DNA of 64,000 nt, taken from NCBI GenBank assembly GCA_026706635.1, contig JAPOYJ010000058.1, positions 1 through 64,000 of the forward strand, read 5' to 3'. Position numbers and translations under genes: made by a program. The notes beneath the pieces were generated by a model. The model was not told where the DNA came from. It searched no databases and worked only from the letters and a program-made list of their open reading frames with translations. Origin of the DNA: Gemmatimonadota bacterium. Lineage in GTDB: Bacteria; Gemmatimonadota; Gemmatimonadetes; Longimicrobiales; Gaopeijiaceae. Shown in pieces: positions 52,765 through 63,100 of the stretch (the first letter of the stretch is position 1; each line of letters begins with the position of its first letter).

Positions 52765-54929
52765 GGCAGGGCGTCCTCGAAGAGTTCCCGCTGAGTGTGC
52801 CAGGCATGTGTCGTTCGACCCGAGAGTACCCGCTCCGCAACTGGATCGATGTCTGCAACCTCGTCCATCGACTTGGCAACCCTGTCGATCTTGACGCGGG
52901 TGGGCATAGTGCGATCCCAGCTGGTCCAAAGCTTAGCCACCGCCTTCCGGGTAACGTGGCCGAGTGCAAGGCAGCGGATGTCGCCTGACCGCGGCTTCAC
53001 GCCGCCAGCCCTGAGCTTGGCCAGGTCGGTCTCGAGAAGCTCCTCGAGACGGTCGGGTTCTCCAATGGAATTCGTGCCACCACCATTACTCTCTGATCGG
53101 CAGACGAATACGGTATCGACAATGGCGGACTTGGTGCCGGTGATGTGGATGGACCCGCTCATTTCCGCGGGGCAGGGAATCGCAGCCGTGACCACAAGGC
53201 CGGCATCGAGAATGGCAACCGCCACGGCGTGGTACGCACATCGGCGGTTGTGGTGATAGGTAAATACGAGCGGTGCTCCCGGTTTGAGTGCCGTTGCCAT
53301 TCTGGCGTACACGGTGGCGAGACCGTCAGTGAAGTGCTCCAGATCACGACCTTCGGTCGCGTTTCCGGTAAGCTCGTCGTGATTTCGAGTGGACTTGGCG
53401 GAAAATGGCTCCGTCTCATCGCCCACCAACCGGCGGAGCCATACATAGCAGAAGTCCATCAGCTCAGCGTACTGCACGCTGTCGTAGTAAGGCGGGTCGG
53501 TCAGCACCGCATCCAAAGAGCGGGCCTTAAGCTCGGCTTCCGTGGCCGAGCCGCATCGCAGATCCACCCTCCGCGGCCGCTTGCCATTCCCGGCCGACCG
53601 GTCGCCGATCCACTCGCCGCGGGTGTAGACCCGCTTCCTGCCTCCGGCAGGCACCTCAAAGGGCCTTACGCAGAAGTCCTTCGCGGTGGAGTACTTGGCG
53701 ATCATGTTGACCCAGCCGCCACTGCCGACCGGCTTGCCATTGCCGCCAAGGATGCCAAGCAGGTTGGCCTCGCACCGAACCAGTCCCACCGGAAACCCGT
53801 GCACCGAGAAGAGGTCAAGGGCCTTCAGCGCCATCGTGTCGTAGCGAACCAGGAGGTTGTTATACCGCAACAGGTCCGACAGATTGGTCGCGAGCGCGCG
53901 CCTGACTCGTGCGTCCGACTGGGCCGCTATGAGGCCGCAACTGAGCTCCAGGCCGAGCAGCTGCCGAGAGTTGAACATCTGCCGGTATCTCTCGTATCCC
54001 CACTTGTGCAGTCTAGACGACTCGTCGCCCGGTGGAATCCGATCCTCGGGAACATACTCCAACCGGATGTCTGCGAGAGCCTCGTCGGCCTCGGCATACT
54101 TGGCTAGGTCATCTGCTGACGGTGCCTTGAAGAACCTGCCCTTGTGGGAACGCTTGCACTCCGGGCAATGGTACTCGATGGCGAACATGCGATGCCTGGG
54201 AGGTCCCTTCTCGATGCTCGGAAAGCGGTTTCGAGCCCCGCACCCCGAGCACACCACTGATCCCCGGCGGGCTGGCCCCTCTACAACCAGCGCAGAGGAG
54301 CACGTTGAGCAATGCCCCGGGGATTCCCGTCTCGATACTTCATTCAATCGCCCGCACTCGGCACATGCCAGGACGTGGTTGGGATGCCGGGCGTCCTTGG
54401 CCACCAGGTATCCCGGAAAGAGATCGATGTCCCGCTGGCAGGAGTGACATGGCTGAGTCTTGACCCATAGGAAGTACTTGACGTCGGCGCTCCCGCCGCA
54501 CTTGGTACATTCCGTCTCGTATTGGTGACCGATCTGTCCTCGAAGAGTATCGACAAGGTCAAGAGCAGCTGTACGATAGGCGGTAGTGTCGAGATCCTCC
54601 AGCTCTCGCCCAACTACCCACCAGGCCATCGGGTTGATGTCCCACCCTATGACATCCGCGCCGAGCCGGTTTGCTTCGATAAGCGGAGTGCCTCCGCCCA
54701 TGAATGGATCCGCCACCAACTTCCGCTGAAGCTGATGAGACGAGAAGTAGCTCTGGGGAAGCTTGGCATCTACGAATTCAGATAGCATCAAAGCCCGGAA
54801 AAGCGTGCCGGGACGACGTGCAAACCACTTGTGCACGGCAATTATTGGTCTGTAGTTCTGCTGGATCGCCTTCTCACGCAGGGCGAGGGCAGCAACGAAT
54901 GGAACATCAAACCTCTGTTCTATGCCCAC
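52761..54929 (-). CDS. DUF1156-family DNA methyltransferase with zinc-ribbon insert
   Basis: 722 residues from a GTG at 54929 with a GAGG ribosome site; this start matches the family opening (RFDVPFVAALALREKAIQQ). Markers: IIAVHKWFARRPGTLFRALM, DPFMGGGTPLIEANRLGADV (SAM motif I), and DPPYYDSVQYAELMDF (catalytic DPPY). Between them are at least five Cys pairs (CTKC, CHSC, CSTC, CSGC, CPEC) forming zinc ribbons. It should methylate adenine or cytosine in DNA. It is followed by an overlapping nuclease gene, so protection against that nuclease is the natural inference. Confidence 0.87.
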   Translation of the reverse strand: MGIEQRFDVPFVAALALREKAIQQNYRPIIAVHKWFARRPGTLFRALMLSEFVDAKLPQSYFSSHQLQRKLVADPFMGGGTPLIEANRLGADVIGWDINPMAWWVVGRELEDLDTTAYRTAALDLVDTLRGQIGHQYETECTKCGGSADVKYFLWVKTQPCHSCQRDIDLFPGYLVAKDARHPNHVLACAECGRLNEVSRRESPGHCSTCSSALVVEGPARRGSVVCSGCGARNRFPSIEKGPPRHRMFAIEYHCPECKRSHKGRFFKAPSADDLAKYAEADEALADIRLEYVPEDRIPPGDESSRLHKWGYERYRQMFNSRQLLGLELSCGLIAAQSDARVRRALATNLSDLLRYNNLLVRYDTMALKALDLFSVHGFPVGLVRCEANLLGILGGNGKPVGSGGWVNMIAKYSTAKDFCVRPFEVPAGGRKRVYTRGEWIGDRSAGNGKRPRRVDLRCGSATEAELKARSLDAVLTDPPYYDSVQYAELMDFCYVWLRRLVGDETEPFSAKSTRNHDELTGNATEGRDLEHFTDGLATVYARMATALKPGAPLVFTYHHNRRCAYHAVAVAILDAGLVVTAAIPCPAEMSGSIHITGTKSAIVDTVFVCRSESNGGGTNSIGEPDRLEELLETDLAKLRAGGVKPRSGDIRCLALGHVTRKAVAKLWTSWDRTMPTRVKIDRVAKSMDEVADIDPVAERVLSGRTTHAWHTQRELFEDALP

Positions 54930-55174
54930 CGAAGCCTCGTGGTGATTGGACGCTAGCCCGGTACTGGTCTCTCCCGCGCACCTCGGCAATCTAGCCCGCA
55001 CCGGGGTCTGCTCCAAGTACCTGCCGACCGCTTCTCAGAGAACGAAACGGGGGGGGAATGACGGAGGCGGGTGTTTCGCCGCACTTCTGCTGCCACGGTG
55101 CCGTCGCGGCCCCGGACTGTGCCAGTGGGAATCTCTGACAATGCGTGAGCGTCTCGGCGTAGCAGTGGTCGCAT

Positions 55175-55790
55175 CCCCGGTCCCGGAGTGGTGCTGGTGG
55201 CGGGGACCGGGTGTGCGCTTCGTGCCGTCGAGCCCGGTGGACGGACGATCCACGTCGGGGGCTGGGGGCGCTCCCGGGCGACGAATTCGGCGGCTACGGG
55301 ATCGCGCTGGCGGCTCTGCGCGCGGTGCACGGAGCTGCGGACGGCCAGTGGGGGTGCCGACGGCGCGGACCGAGCTCTTCGGGGAGGCGACCGGATGCCT
55401 GGACACCCACTCCCTGGCTGCGCGGGGCGAAGCTGCCGCCAAGCACGAGATCGCAGCCTTGGCGGAAAGAATCGTCACGTTGGGTCTGGGGGGCGACCTG
55501 GTCGCTGCCAGGGTTGTCGCGGCGGTGTTGGAGGAAATGCGTCCGCAGCTGGCGGCCGCACTGGCAAGGACATCCAGATGTTCACCCCGCCGGTCCCCCT
55601 GGTCGTGGGGCTGATCGGACCTTGGGGGCCGCATTCGCGAGGCGGTGGCGCAGGCGGTCGAGGAGATGGCGTGCGCGGTGCACCCGGGCGAGGTCGTCCC
55701 CGAGCGGGGAGCGCTTCTGCAGGCGCGCAGCACCCTTGGCGGGCAAAGCAGCGAATCCCCGCATTTGCCGGCTCGCGGAAGCTCCTGACA
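55175..55790 (+). pseudogene. Decayed duplicate of the sugar-kinase 3' half
   Basis: Closely follows 47795-48395 (GGGGACCGGGTGTGCGCTTC, GACGAATTCGGCGGCTACGG, and CACTCCCTGGCTGCG against CATTCCCTGGCTGCG) but with several small insertions and deletions that break the frame, and without the first 120 codons. It continues directly into duplicates of small proteins A and B. The 245 bp between it and the methylase start hold no gene. Confidence 0.8.
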
Positions 55791-55887
55791 CACGGTAGAA
55801 TTCAGTCATGGGCAGATTCTTCGAACCACCGGCCTCGCAGGACCCTGATAGATCATCCTGGCGAGTCACATTGACAGAAGGTCACTC

Positions 55888-56148
55888 ATGGGCCGATTCC
55901 CCGAACCGCTGGCTCTAGTGCCGATCGACGATCCTGTCGGTCTCGCATGGGCCGAGTTCTTCTATAACGACAACGAGCAGCCCCTGATCGATCTCGGCAT
56001 CTTCCCCGCAGAGGACGAAAAGGAGGAAGAGAAGGCTGACACCGAGGTCGAGGTCGCCAATTTGTTAACGATACTGCCAAGCCAGTCGAGCGCTAGCTCA
56101 CGCCAGCTACTCCGCGATCGGCGCCGTTCGCAAGCTCAACAGCCATAG
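55888..56148 (+). pseudogene. Small protein A, cassette copy 2 (3' end frameshifted)
   Basis: The first 50 codons match copy 1 closely (MGRFPEPLALVPIDDPVGLA, then PLIDLGIF) with the same leader and AGAAGG ribosome site. Around 56060 the frame changes and the acidic tail is lost. The underlying DNA still runs on to the copy 1-like end. Possibly a truncated but translated protein. Confidence 0.55.
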
Positions 56149-56160
56149 AGGTACAAAACG

Positions 56161-56457
56161 ATGATCAGAGACCCTATGGGAATAGGACAGTACAAGATCC
56201 CCATCGATCCCTTGATGAAACTCATGATGCTCACTTACCTGACCGAAGCCGAGGCCATCGCTCGGCTTCGGGCCCAGGGAGTCGACCTCGCGACCCATCC
56301 ATTCGTACTTGGCGAACTTCCAGCGTCGCACCAGCAGCTCGCGGTCGTTCGGAGTAGCAACTGGAACTTCTCTTTCGCCCGGTCGAGGCACTCCCTCGCT
56401 GAACGCAATACCGAACATCAAATAGCTTTTTGGAGCAATCGCCATGGAAAACATTAG
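56161..56457 (+). pseudogene. Small protein B, cassette copy 2, joined to a VapC-like fragment
   Basis: The first 40 codons resemble copy 1 (MIRDPMGIGQYKIPIDPLMK, LTEAEAIARLRAQG). The frame then continues with VDLATHPFVLGELPAS, which resembles the internal THPFVxGELA segment of VapC PIN-domain toxins, but nothing else of VapC is present. It ends 14 bp inside the membrane-protein gene. I read it as a recombination joint rather than a designed fusion. Confidence 0.45.
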
Positions 56458-57382
56458 CTGGTTAGATGCGATCATCGCAACAACCATCGTAGGTATTGCT
56501 TACGTGTTCATTGGTTGCTGTGTGGCATCTCTCGGTCGATGGAGTCACAGGTCCAAGATAATGGGGTGGCTTGTACTGGATCCACGGAAGATCGTAGCAA
56601 GCAGCAATCGAATCGCTAGTCTGTCAACCTTTCAAGTTCTGTTCTTTACTTTGATCGTGCTTTGGCTAAGCATCTATTGGTTATTCCAATCCGGGGTGCT
56701 GATAACGCTCCAAGGCGACTTGGCGATACTGTTGGGCATCGCTGGTTCCGGCACCGCTTTGGGGAAGGCTGCTGACAACAGCCGGTCCATGCTTCGCCAA
56801 GTGAATTTCTCCTGGATAAAAAAGAAGACTTGGATAGAAACGGACCTAATCGAGGGGAAGTACGATGATCGAATGCCTCGGCTATTCGATTTGATTACCA
56901 CTGGCAGCAACTTCGATGTATCCAGATTCCAAGCTCTCGGCTTTACGCTGGTTATAGGCGTCGCGATGTTGTGGGAAGGAATCCTCGTAGACGTTGCTGG
57001 GATTGGTGGCGGCGATCCATTCGCGTTTTCGGTCGGGTCAACGTATCTTGCTCTCATCGGAGTCAGTCAAGGTTTATACGTTGGTGGAAAATTTAGCCAC
57101 AAGGACAGCATCAAACAACTGGACACGACACTTGATGAAGCTCGCGAAAAGGAAAAGACTCTCAGCATAGAGGTTTCGAGATGCAAGGAGTGGAAGGAGA
57201 AGTCAAGTGCGCTTGAAGGACAATCCAAGAAGCTACTTGAGTTGGCTCGGATGTGCGCCCCAGCGGCATACTCTGAGTTTCTGTATGTGGCTGAGGAGGC
57301 TTCCACCCTCGTCAGCGGCCTGAGTGGGAAACCAATACACGACGTCGCAATCAAGCCGTCGTTGCCTCCGGTGTGCTCTTGA
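56444..57382 (+). CDS. Unknown membrane protein with C-terminal coiled coil
   Basis: 312 residues, visibly lower in GC than its surroundings. Hydrophobic segments near 8-30, 62-85, 88-105, 165-185 and 190-212; then a charged coiled coil (TTLDEAREKEKTLSIEVSRC). GIAGSGTALGKAADNSRSML after the third segment is a conserved-looking loop. I do not recognise a family. Convergent with a nuclease gene of similar composition, so the pair may have arrived together and could be a defence effector set. Expression signals are not clear. Confidence 0.7.
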   Translation: MENISWLDAIIATTIVGIAYVFIGCCVASLGRWSHRSKIMGWLVLDPRKIVASSNRIASLSTFQVLFFTLIVLWLSIYWLFQSGVLITLQGDLAILLGIAGSGTALGKAADNSRSMLRQVNFSWIKKKTWIETDLIEGKYDDRMPRLFDLITTGSNFDVSRFQALGFTLVIGVAMLWEGILVDVAGIGGGDPFAFSVGSTYLALIGVSQGLYVGGKFSHKDSIKQLDTTLDEAREKEKTLSIEVSRCKEWKEKSSALEGQSKKLLELARMCAPAAYSEFLYVAEEASTLVSGLSGKPIHDVAIKPSLPPVCS

Positions 57383-57538
57383 CTGAACCCATGCCCGGAG
57401 AACAGACCAGTAGGATGGCGGCAGGACATCGCGTAAGCCACTGCCGGGAACCCCGACCCCCTCAGCAGTGTACTGAACTGCACTGACACCCCACAGACCT
57501 GCGGCACTACGACGAAGAGACGGATTGCGGCAGCCGGG

Positions 57539-58375
57539 TCAAGTGTTGAATCTGTCCACCGACAAGTAAGACTCCCCAGTCTGTGACGCGTACCTGCGGA
57601 TTCGATTAATCACCTCGGCAAGCGTCATTACACCATGGAGAACAAAATACACATGCCGATGGTCTAGCAGCAACAGAGGTGTTCGTGTGCCAGAGGCTTC
57701 CGATATAGCTACGGAACTGTATCCGGATATGGAGACCACTATGCCCATCGTATTATCAGCCTTGGTCGTGACTTTCCTGTAAAACGAATCAACGTCCGAA
57801 CAATCGGCTTGTTTCCCAGTGAACTTTAACTCAACAAGATAAGTAGTGCCCGATATCGTCACAGAGCCATCGATTTGCCTTCCATTGGTCACGTAGGGTC
57901 GTCGATTTTGCACTTCCGAGAAGTCAGCTAGGTCGTAAAACCACTCCTGAAAATCGTATCCCGCCTCCGAAGTACCGAGTCTATTGCTAAGTTCACTCAG
58001 ACGCTCGGTCAGCTTTTGGAGAGTCGTTTGTGCTTGTGCTGCTCGCTCTTGGTGTTCCCTAAACCTCGCTTGCGTTTTTTTGCGACTTCGCTCGTCCTGA
58101 ATCTTCGCTTCCTGCACTGATTGATGTTCTCGTAGCCGATTTACCGCCTCGTGCGCCTGCCTCTTCTTTTCAGCAGTGTCCTCCCAGTTTTCGAGATCGG
58201 GAAAGCTCGTCTGCTCGATGAGATTGCCAGCGATCCTAAGAATGAGCCGCTTCCCTTCTTGCGTTGTCACGAGATCGCCAAAGAGACGATCTAGCAAATC
58301 GCGTTTCGTCTCGTCATCGCTCCAAGTCGCAAGGTTACGTCGAAGGGACGCCGCAACCACGCAAGAAATGCGCAA
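57539..58375 (-). CDS. PD-(D/E)XK nuclease-like protein with coiled coil
   Basis: 278 residues. The N-terminal helical part is followed by a coiled coil (about 70-130; ERSRKKTQARFREHQERAAQ). The C-terminal restriction-endonuclease-like domain has GYDFQEWFYDLADF, then RQIDGSVTISGTTYLVELKF, a D...ExK core, and IVVSISGYSSVAI. It probably cleaves nucleic acid. Lower GC than neighbours suggests recent transfer. The start is uncertain: an in-frame TGA lies 33 bp before the ATG, so the true amino-terminus may be missing. Confidence 0.68.
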   Translation of the reverse strand: MRISCVVAASLRRNLATWSDDETKRDLLDRLFGDLVTTQEGKRLILRIAGNLIEQTSFPDLENWEDTAEKKRQAHEAVNRLREHQSVQEAKIQDERSRKKTQARFREHQERAAQAQTTLQKLTERLSELSNRLGTSEAGYDFQEWFYDLADFSEVQNRRPYVTNGRQIDGSVTISGTTYLVELKFTGKQADCSDVDSFYRKVTTKADNTMGIVVSISGYSSVAISEASGTRTPLLLLDHRHVYFVLHGVMTLAEVINRIRRYASQTGESYLSVDRFNT

Positions 58376-59292
58376 GACGCTTCCGACGCCAAAAGGACTT
58401 CAGGCAAGCATCGTGTACCAGTTGCGTGTAGTGAGGTGTGATTCGCGCGCGCATCCCTACCTCCACGCTCCGTCCGGGCCTGGGTCTCCACCAACGAAAA
58501 TCATCTTCCCAATCTTCCTTCTGTATGGAGGAGATCTCTTTTCACCACTCTTCGCGCTTCGCGCCGAGCTTGGAGCCGCAGGCAAGCTTCGCCGCTTCAC
58601 TCTGGGATGGATGGTCTCATGGAATCGTCGGTCTTGGAACCCAGTGAGTATTCGTTGGTCAAGTACGTGCTCTTGCAAGGCGATGGCGAGAGTCATCAGC
58701 TGGTTACCTCCAGAGGTGACTGGTGGCTAACAGGCATTGGTGGCGAGAGGATACGGAACCATGTCGGGGGGCGAACGCCTGCTGGAGGAGGTGGCCGAGC
58801 GTCGCCGAGGCGAAGACGTCCGCTCGGGAATGTCCTCCAGCAGCGTAGGGACGAAACTGGCAGGGCGGAGTCCATGGATGGGTAGCTAGACAATGCGTCG
58901 TCTGGGTCCAGAGAGCGGCTGAGGATCGCCGGGGATTGACGGTCACGGTTCGGCTGCCCAGCGATTGGCTCGAGGAGCAGTGAATGTGTGCGGTGGGCAG
59001 TCATCTCGTTCTCGTGGTCGGAACGTTCGAGCGGCGCGGATCGCTGTTGGTATCTCGAGGCGGAAGGGCCACTTCCTCGGTGGCTCGTTGGCTGGAGGCG
59101 AGGTTAGGGCGCGTGGCGTCAGTGTGGGAGCGAAAGGCTCGGGCGGGAATCTATGTTGCTCCTCGTCTGGGTTGGTGCTCTGGCAGGCAATATAGCGCCG
59201 GTGTTTGCCAGCGCGGGCACTCCGACTTACGGTGATGGTGCCGAGGTGGGGCCTCCGCCATCGGGTTCGGCGGAGTGGTACGCTCCGCGGCA
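58376..59292. other. 917-bp region without a supportable gene
   Basis: Only short, overlapping open frames on both strands, none with a family match I recognise. Composition shifts back from AT-richer to GC-rich around 58700. It may hold debris of lost genes. Confidence 0.5.
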
Positions 59293-59719
59293 GTCCTCAA
59301 CGAGATTCACCGGGTTTTCGAGCTCTTCCCGAACTCCGGAAGCTGATCGACGAAGGGCGGCGGCGCGGTCGGCGGACCGGACGCCTCCTCATTTTCAGAT
59401 CGGCTTCGGTGGATCTGGTGAAGCAGGCGGGCGAGATTCTGGCGGAGCGCATCGAGTTCGTCTCCCTCAATCCGCTCGACGTGCTCGACGCCGCCCCGGA
59501 CGATGCGGCGATGACTTCCCTTTGGCCATCGAGATCAGGCACGGCCTCTCTCCGAGCCTCGGCAGGGGGTTTCGCAGCGAGTACGCGGACCTCGCGCCGG
59601 AACGTGCCTTCGTGGTCTACGCCAGCGAGGAGCGCTATCCGGTGGCGGAGTCGGTCGAGGTGATCGGGTTGCGGGAGATGGCGAGGATGCTGGGGAATCC
59701 TGCGGCTCTGAGGTCTTGA
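59293..59719 (+). pseudogene. Decayed DUF4143 ATPase copy with internal deletion
   Basis: Matches the 50280-51470 ATPase nearly base for base from the Walker B region (CTCAACGAGATTCACCGG) to ATGACTTCCCT, then jumps directly to TTGGCCATCGAGATCAGG and runs to the stop (GCGGCTCTGAGG). About 545 bp are deleted. A single-base loss in the CTCTTCCC run also breaks the frame. The P-loop end is absent. Confidence 0.85.
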
Positions 59720-60135
59720 GGCGTGAGGTTCATCCCGCCCCGGACGGACCCGCGCGGAAGGGCTTCGGCCAGCGGCACGATTTCGACCAGCTCCGCGTCC
59801 GAGTCCATCTCGATGCGATCACCGAGGACGTCGACTTCGCGGCGGCGGTGGGTCGCGCTGCCCGAACTTGGTCACTACATGGTCGGTAGGATGGTCACTA
59901 CTTGGTCAGTGACCAAGACGGAGTCGGGCCCGTCCGGGAGGATGTCCTCCCCAAGGCGCATGCCGGAGGCGTTTCCGGGGCTGTTGGCCGCAGGTGCGCC
60001 GTTCCGAGGGTGCGGCAGGGAACCGGAGGGAGAGCGGTCGGCGGCTTCGCTTGGCACCACGATTGCTATAGCGTCGGTCAGACGCGAAGTTCCCCACCTC
60101 GCACCCCCACTTGGCCCTCGTACCGGATTCGCGAC
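59720..60135. other. 416-bp gap before the helicase
   Basis: Holds the tandem TGGTCACTAC repeats (59869-59917). No convincing gene; the open frame joined to the helicase through this stretch lacks protein-like character until about 60180. Confidence 0.5.
59869..59917 (+). promoter_or_regulatory. Tandem TGGTCACTAC repeats plus palindrome
   Basis: TGGTCACTAC occurs at 59869 and 59892, exactly 23 bp apart, followed by the palindrome CTTGGTCAGTGACCAAG (8-bp perfect arms, 59901-59917). Operator-like; about 220 bp before the probable helicase start. Confidence 0.55.
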
Positions 60136-63100
60136 TTGACCCGAGACCCCCCAGAAGCCAGCAGCTCCGCGGCCACTTCCCCGATCGTTGACAACCGCAC
60201 CCGCAAGGTCGGCGAGTTCCTGGAACGGGAGATCGCACCCGGCAGCGCGCTTTCCGTCGTATCGGCCTACTTCACCATCTACGGCTACGGCGCGCTGCTT
60301 CCCCAACTCGACCAGATCGGCCGGATGCGGTTCCTGTACGGCGACCCCCGGGGCGTGGAGGACGTGGACCCGACCGACGCCGAGGCGAAGGCGTTCCGAC
60401 TGGCCGACGACGGCGGACTGGAGCTGGCGCAGGCACTCGCTCAGAAGCCGCTGGCGCAGGCGTGCAGCGAGTGGATCAGGGAGAAGGTGGACATCCGCAC
60501 GCTGCGGCAGGCCAACCTGCTTCACGGCAAGATGTACTATGTGGATCGGAGCGAAGCCGGCAGCGCCACGCTTACCGGCAGCTCGAACTTCACGCGGCGC
60601 GGGCTCGGCCTAGGAACGACGCCCAACATTGAGCTGAACCTCGAGGTCCGGGACGCCACCGAGCGCACCGAGCTCTTGGCATGGTTCGACCGGCTCTGGA
60701 GCGACGACGCGCTCACCCGCGACGCCAAGGAAGATGTACTGGAGGCGCTCGCGAAGCTGGGCCGGGACTACGCCCCCGAGTTCGTCTACTACAAGACGCT
60801 CTACGAGGTGCTCGCCGACCGCCTGGCCAAGCACATCGAGGGTCAGCAGCTGGTGGGCGGCGTTCGGCTCCACGACTCGGAGATATGGAAGTACCTTTAC
60901 GCCTTCCAGAGGGACGGCGCAGTAAGTGCGATCAACCGTCTGATGCGCCACAACGGATGCATCGTGGCCGACAGCGTGGGGCTGGGGAAGACGTACACCG
61001 CGCTCGCCGTCATCAAGTACTTCGAGGCCGCCAATGACCGCGTGCTCGTGCTCTGCCCGGCCCGACTCAAGCAGAATTGGCTCATGTACGCGGCCCATAC
61101 GGCCCAGCGGGGCAACCCGTTCCTCGCCGATCGCTTCGGCTACACGGTGCTCGCCCACACGGACCTGAGTCGCACGTCGGGAATGGCTGGCAGCGTCGAT
61201 CTGGCCCAGTTCAACTGGAGCGCGTTCGACCTTATCGTGATTGACGAGTCCCACAACTTCCGCAACGAGGGGCGGGACAAGCGGGACGACGAAGGCAATC
61301 TCGTCAGGAGAAGCCGCTACCGCCGTCTCCTGGAGGAAGTGCTTAAGGGCGGCGTGCGCACCAAGGTACTGATGCTGTCCGCTACGCCCGTCAACACCAC
61401 GCTGCGCGATCTCAGGAACCAGATCTACCTGATGACCGGGAAGCGCGAGGATGCGTTCAGGGCCGGTCTCGGCGTGGGCAGCATCCAATCCGTCTTCGCG
61501 TCGGCCCAGAAGCAGTTCCAGAAGTGGGAGAAGGAGAGGTCGGCGAACGGGGGGCACGACAAGGCGGCCCTGCTGGAGCGGCTGGGCACCGACTTTCTGG
61601 CCGTCCTGGACGCGGTCACTATTGCGCGCTCGCGCAGGCACATTCGGGAGCACTACCCCGAGGTCGAGAAACAGATCGGCGGGTTTCCGGAGCGAACCAC
61701 GCCGCGGAACCTCACCCCGCCTACGGACACTCGCGGCCAGCTCTCGTACGAGGATCTGCACGACCGGATCAACCAGTTTCGCATGGCGCTGTACATGCCG
61801 TCCACGTACGTCACCGACACCTCGGAGCTGGAGAAGGAGAGGGAGCGGCTCAACTTCGACCAGCGGGACCGCGAGCGGTGGCTGATCGGCATGATCCGGG
61901 TGAACCTGCTGAAGCGGCTGGAGAGCTCGGTGGACTCGTTCGCGCTCACCATGGAGCGGATCATCGCCAAGATGGACGAGATGATCGGGCGCATCGAGAG
62001 GTGGCAGGCCAGACGAGACAACACCCAGTTCACCCTAGACGTGGTGCAGGACGAAGACGACGAGGACATCACCACCGGGAAGGCACGCTCCGCCTACCGC
62101 CTGATCAGCCTGGACCACGAGCGGCTGCTGGCGGACCTGCTTCAGGACCGGGCCAACTTCGACGCCATCCTCCGCCGGGCGCGCGAGGTGACGCCCGATC
62201 GGGACGCGAAGCTGATCAGACTGCGCGAGGTCCTTGCGGACAAGTTCGCGGCGCCGTCCACGGACAAGGAGGGGCGGCCCAATCGCAAGGCACTGGTCTT
62301 CACGACCTTTTCGGACACGGCGAAGTACCTGTACCGACATTTGGAGCCGTGGGCGAAGCGGCGCGGGGCGGGCATCGCGCTGATCGCAGGTGCCGCGGGC
62401 ACCGACGCCAGCTCGGGCGGCCGGGACTTCCCCGGCCTGCTGGGCCGCTTCTCGCCGCGGTCCCAGGGGCGGATCCCAGCGGATGCCTACGCCGGCGAAG
62501 TCGAAGATCCCATCGACATCCTGATCGCCACCGACTGTCTCTCCGAGGGCCAGAACCTGCAGGACTGCGACCTAGTGGTGAACTACGACATTCACTGGAA
62601 TCCGGTGCGGCTCATGCAGCGCCTGGGACGGATCGACCGGATTGGAAGCGTCAGCCGGGCCATCCGCATGGTGAACTTCTGGCCGACGCCCAACCTAGAG
62701 AAGTACCTGGACCTCAAGAACCGCGTGGAGGCGCGCATGCTGCTGGCGGACGCCACGGCGACGGGAGCCGACGACCCCCTGGGGCTGGAGCGGGGCGGGG
62801 TCGAGAAGGCCCGGCAGGGCGTCGAGCAGGAGATCGCGTTCCGCGACCAGCAGCTGCGCCGGATCCGGGAGGAGGCGCTCGATCTGGAGGACGTCGACGA
62901 CGGGGTGTCGCTCAGCGATTTCACGCTGGACGACTTCCTGGCGGATCTGCTGAACTACTTCAAGCGGCACGAACACGAGCTGCGGGAGGCGCCCCCTGGG
63001 ATATCGGCGGTGGTGCCTGCAGCGAGCTCGGCCGCGGCGCGCGCGGGCGACGCCGGACCGGGCGCCGTCCAGCCCGGCGCAATCTTCTGCCTACAGCAGC

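Noticed and set aside
59724-59868. Possible antitoxin-like minus-strand frame near the decayed ATPase
   Set aside because: No recognisable motif and no start with a ribosome site.
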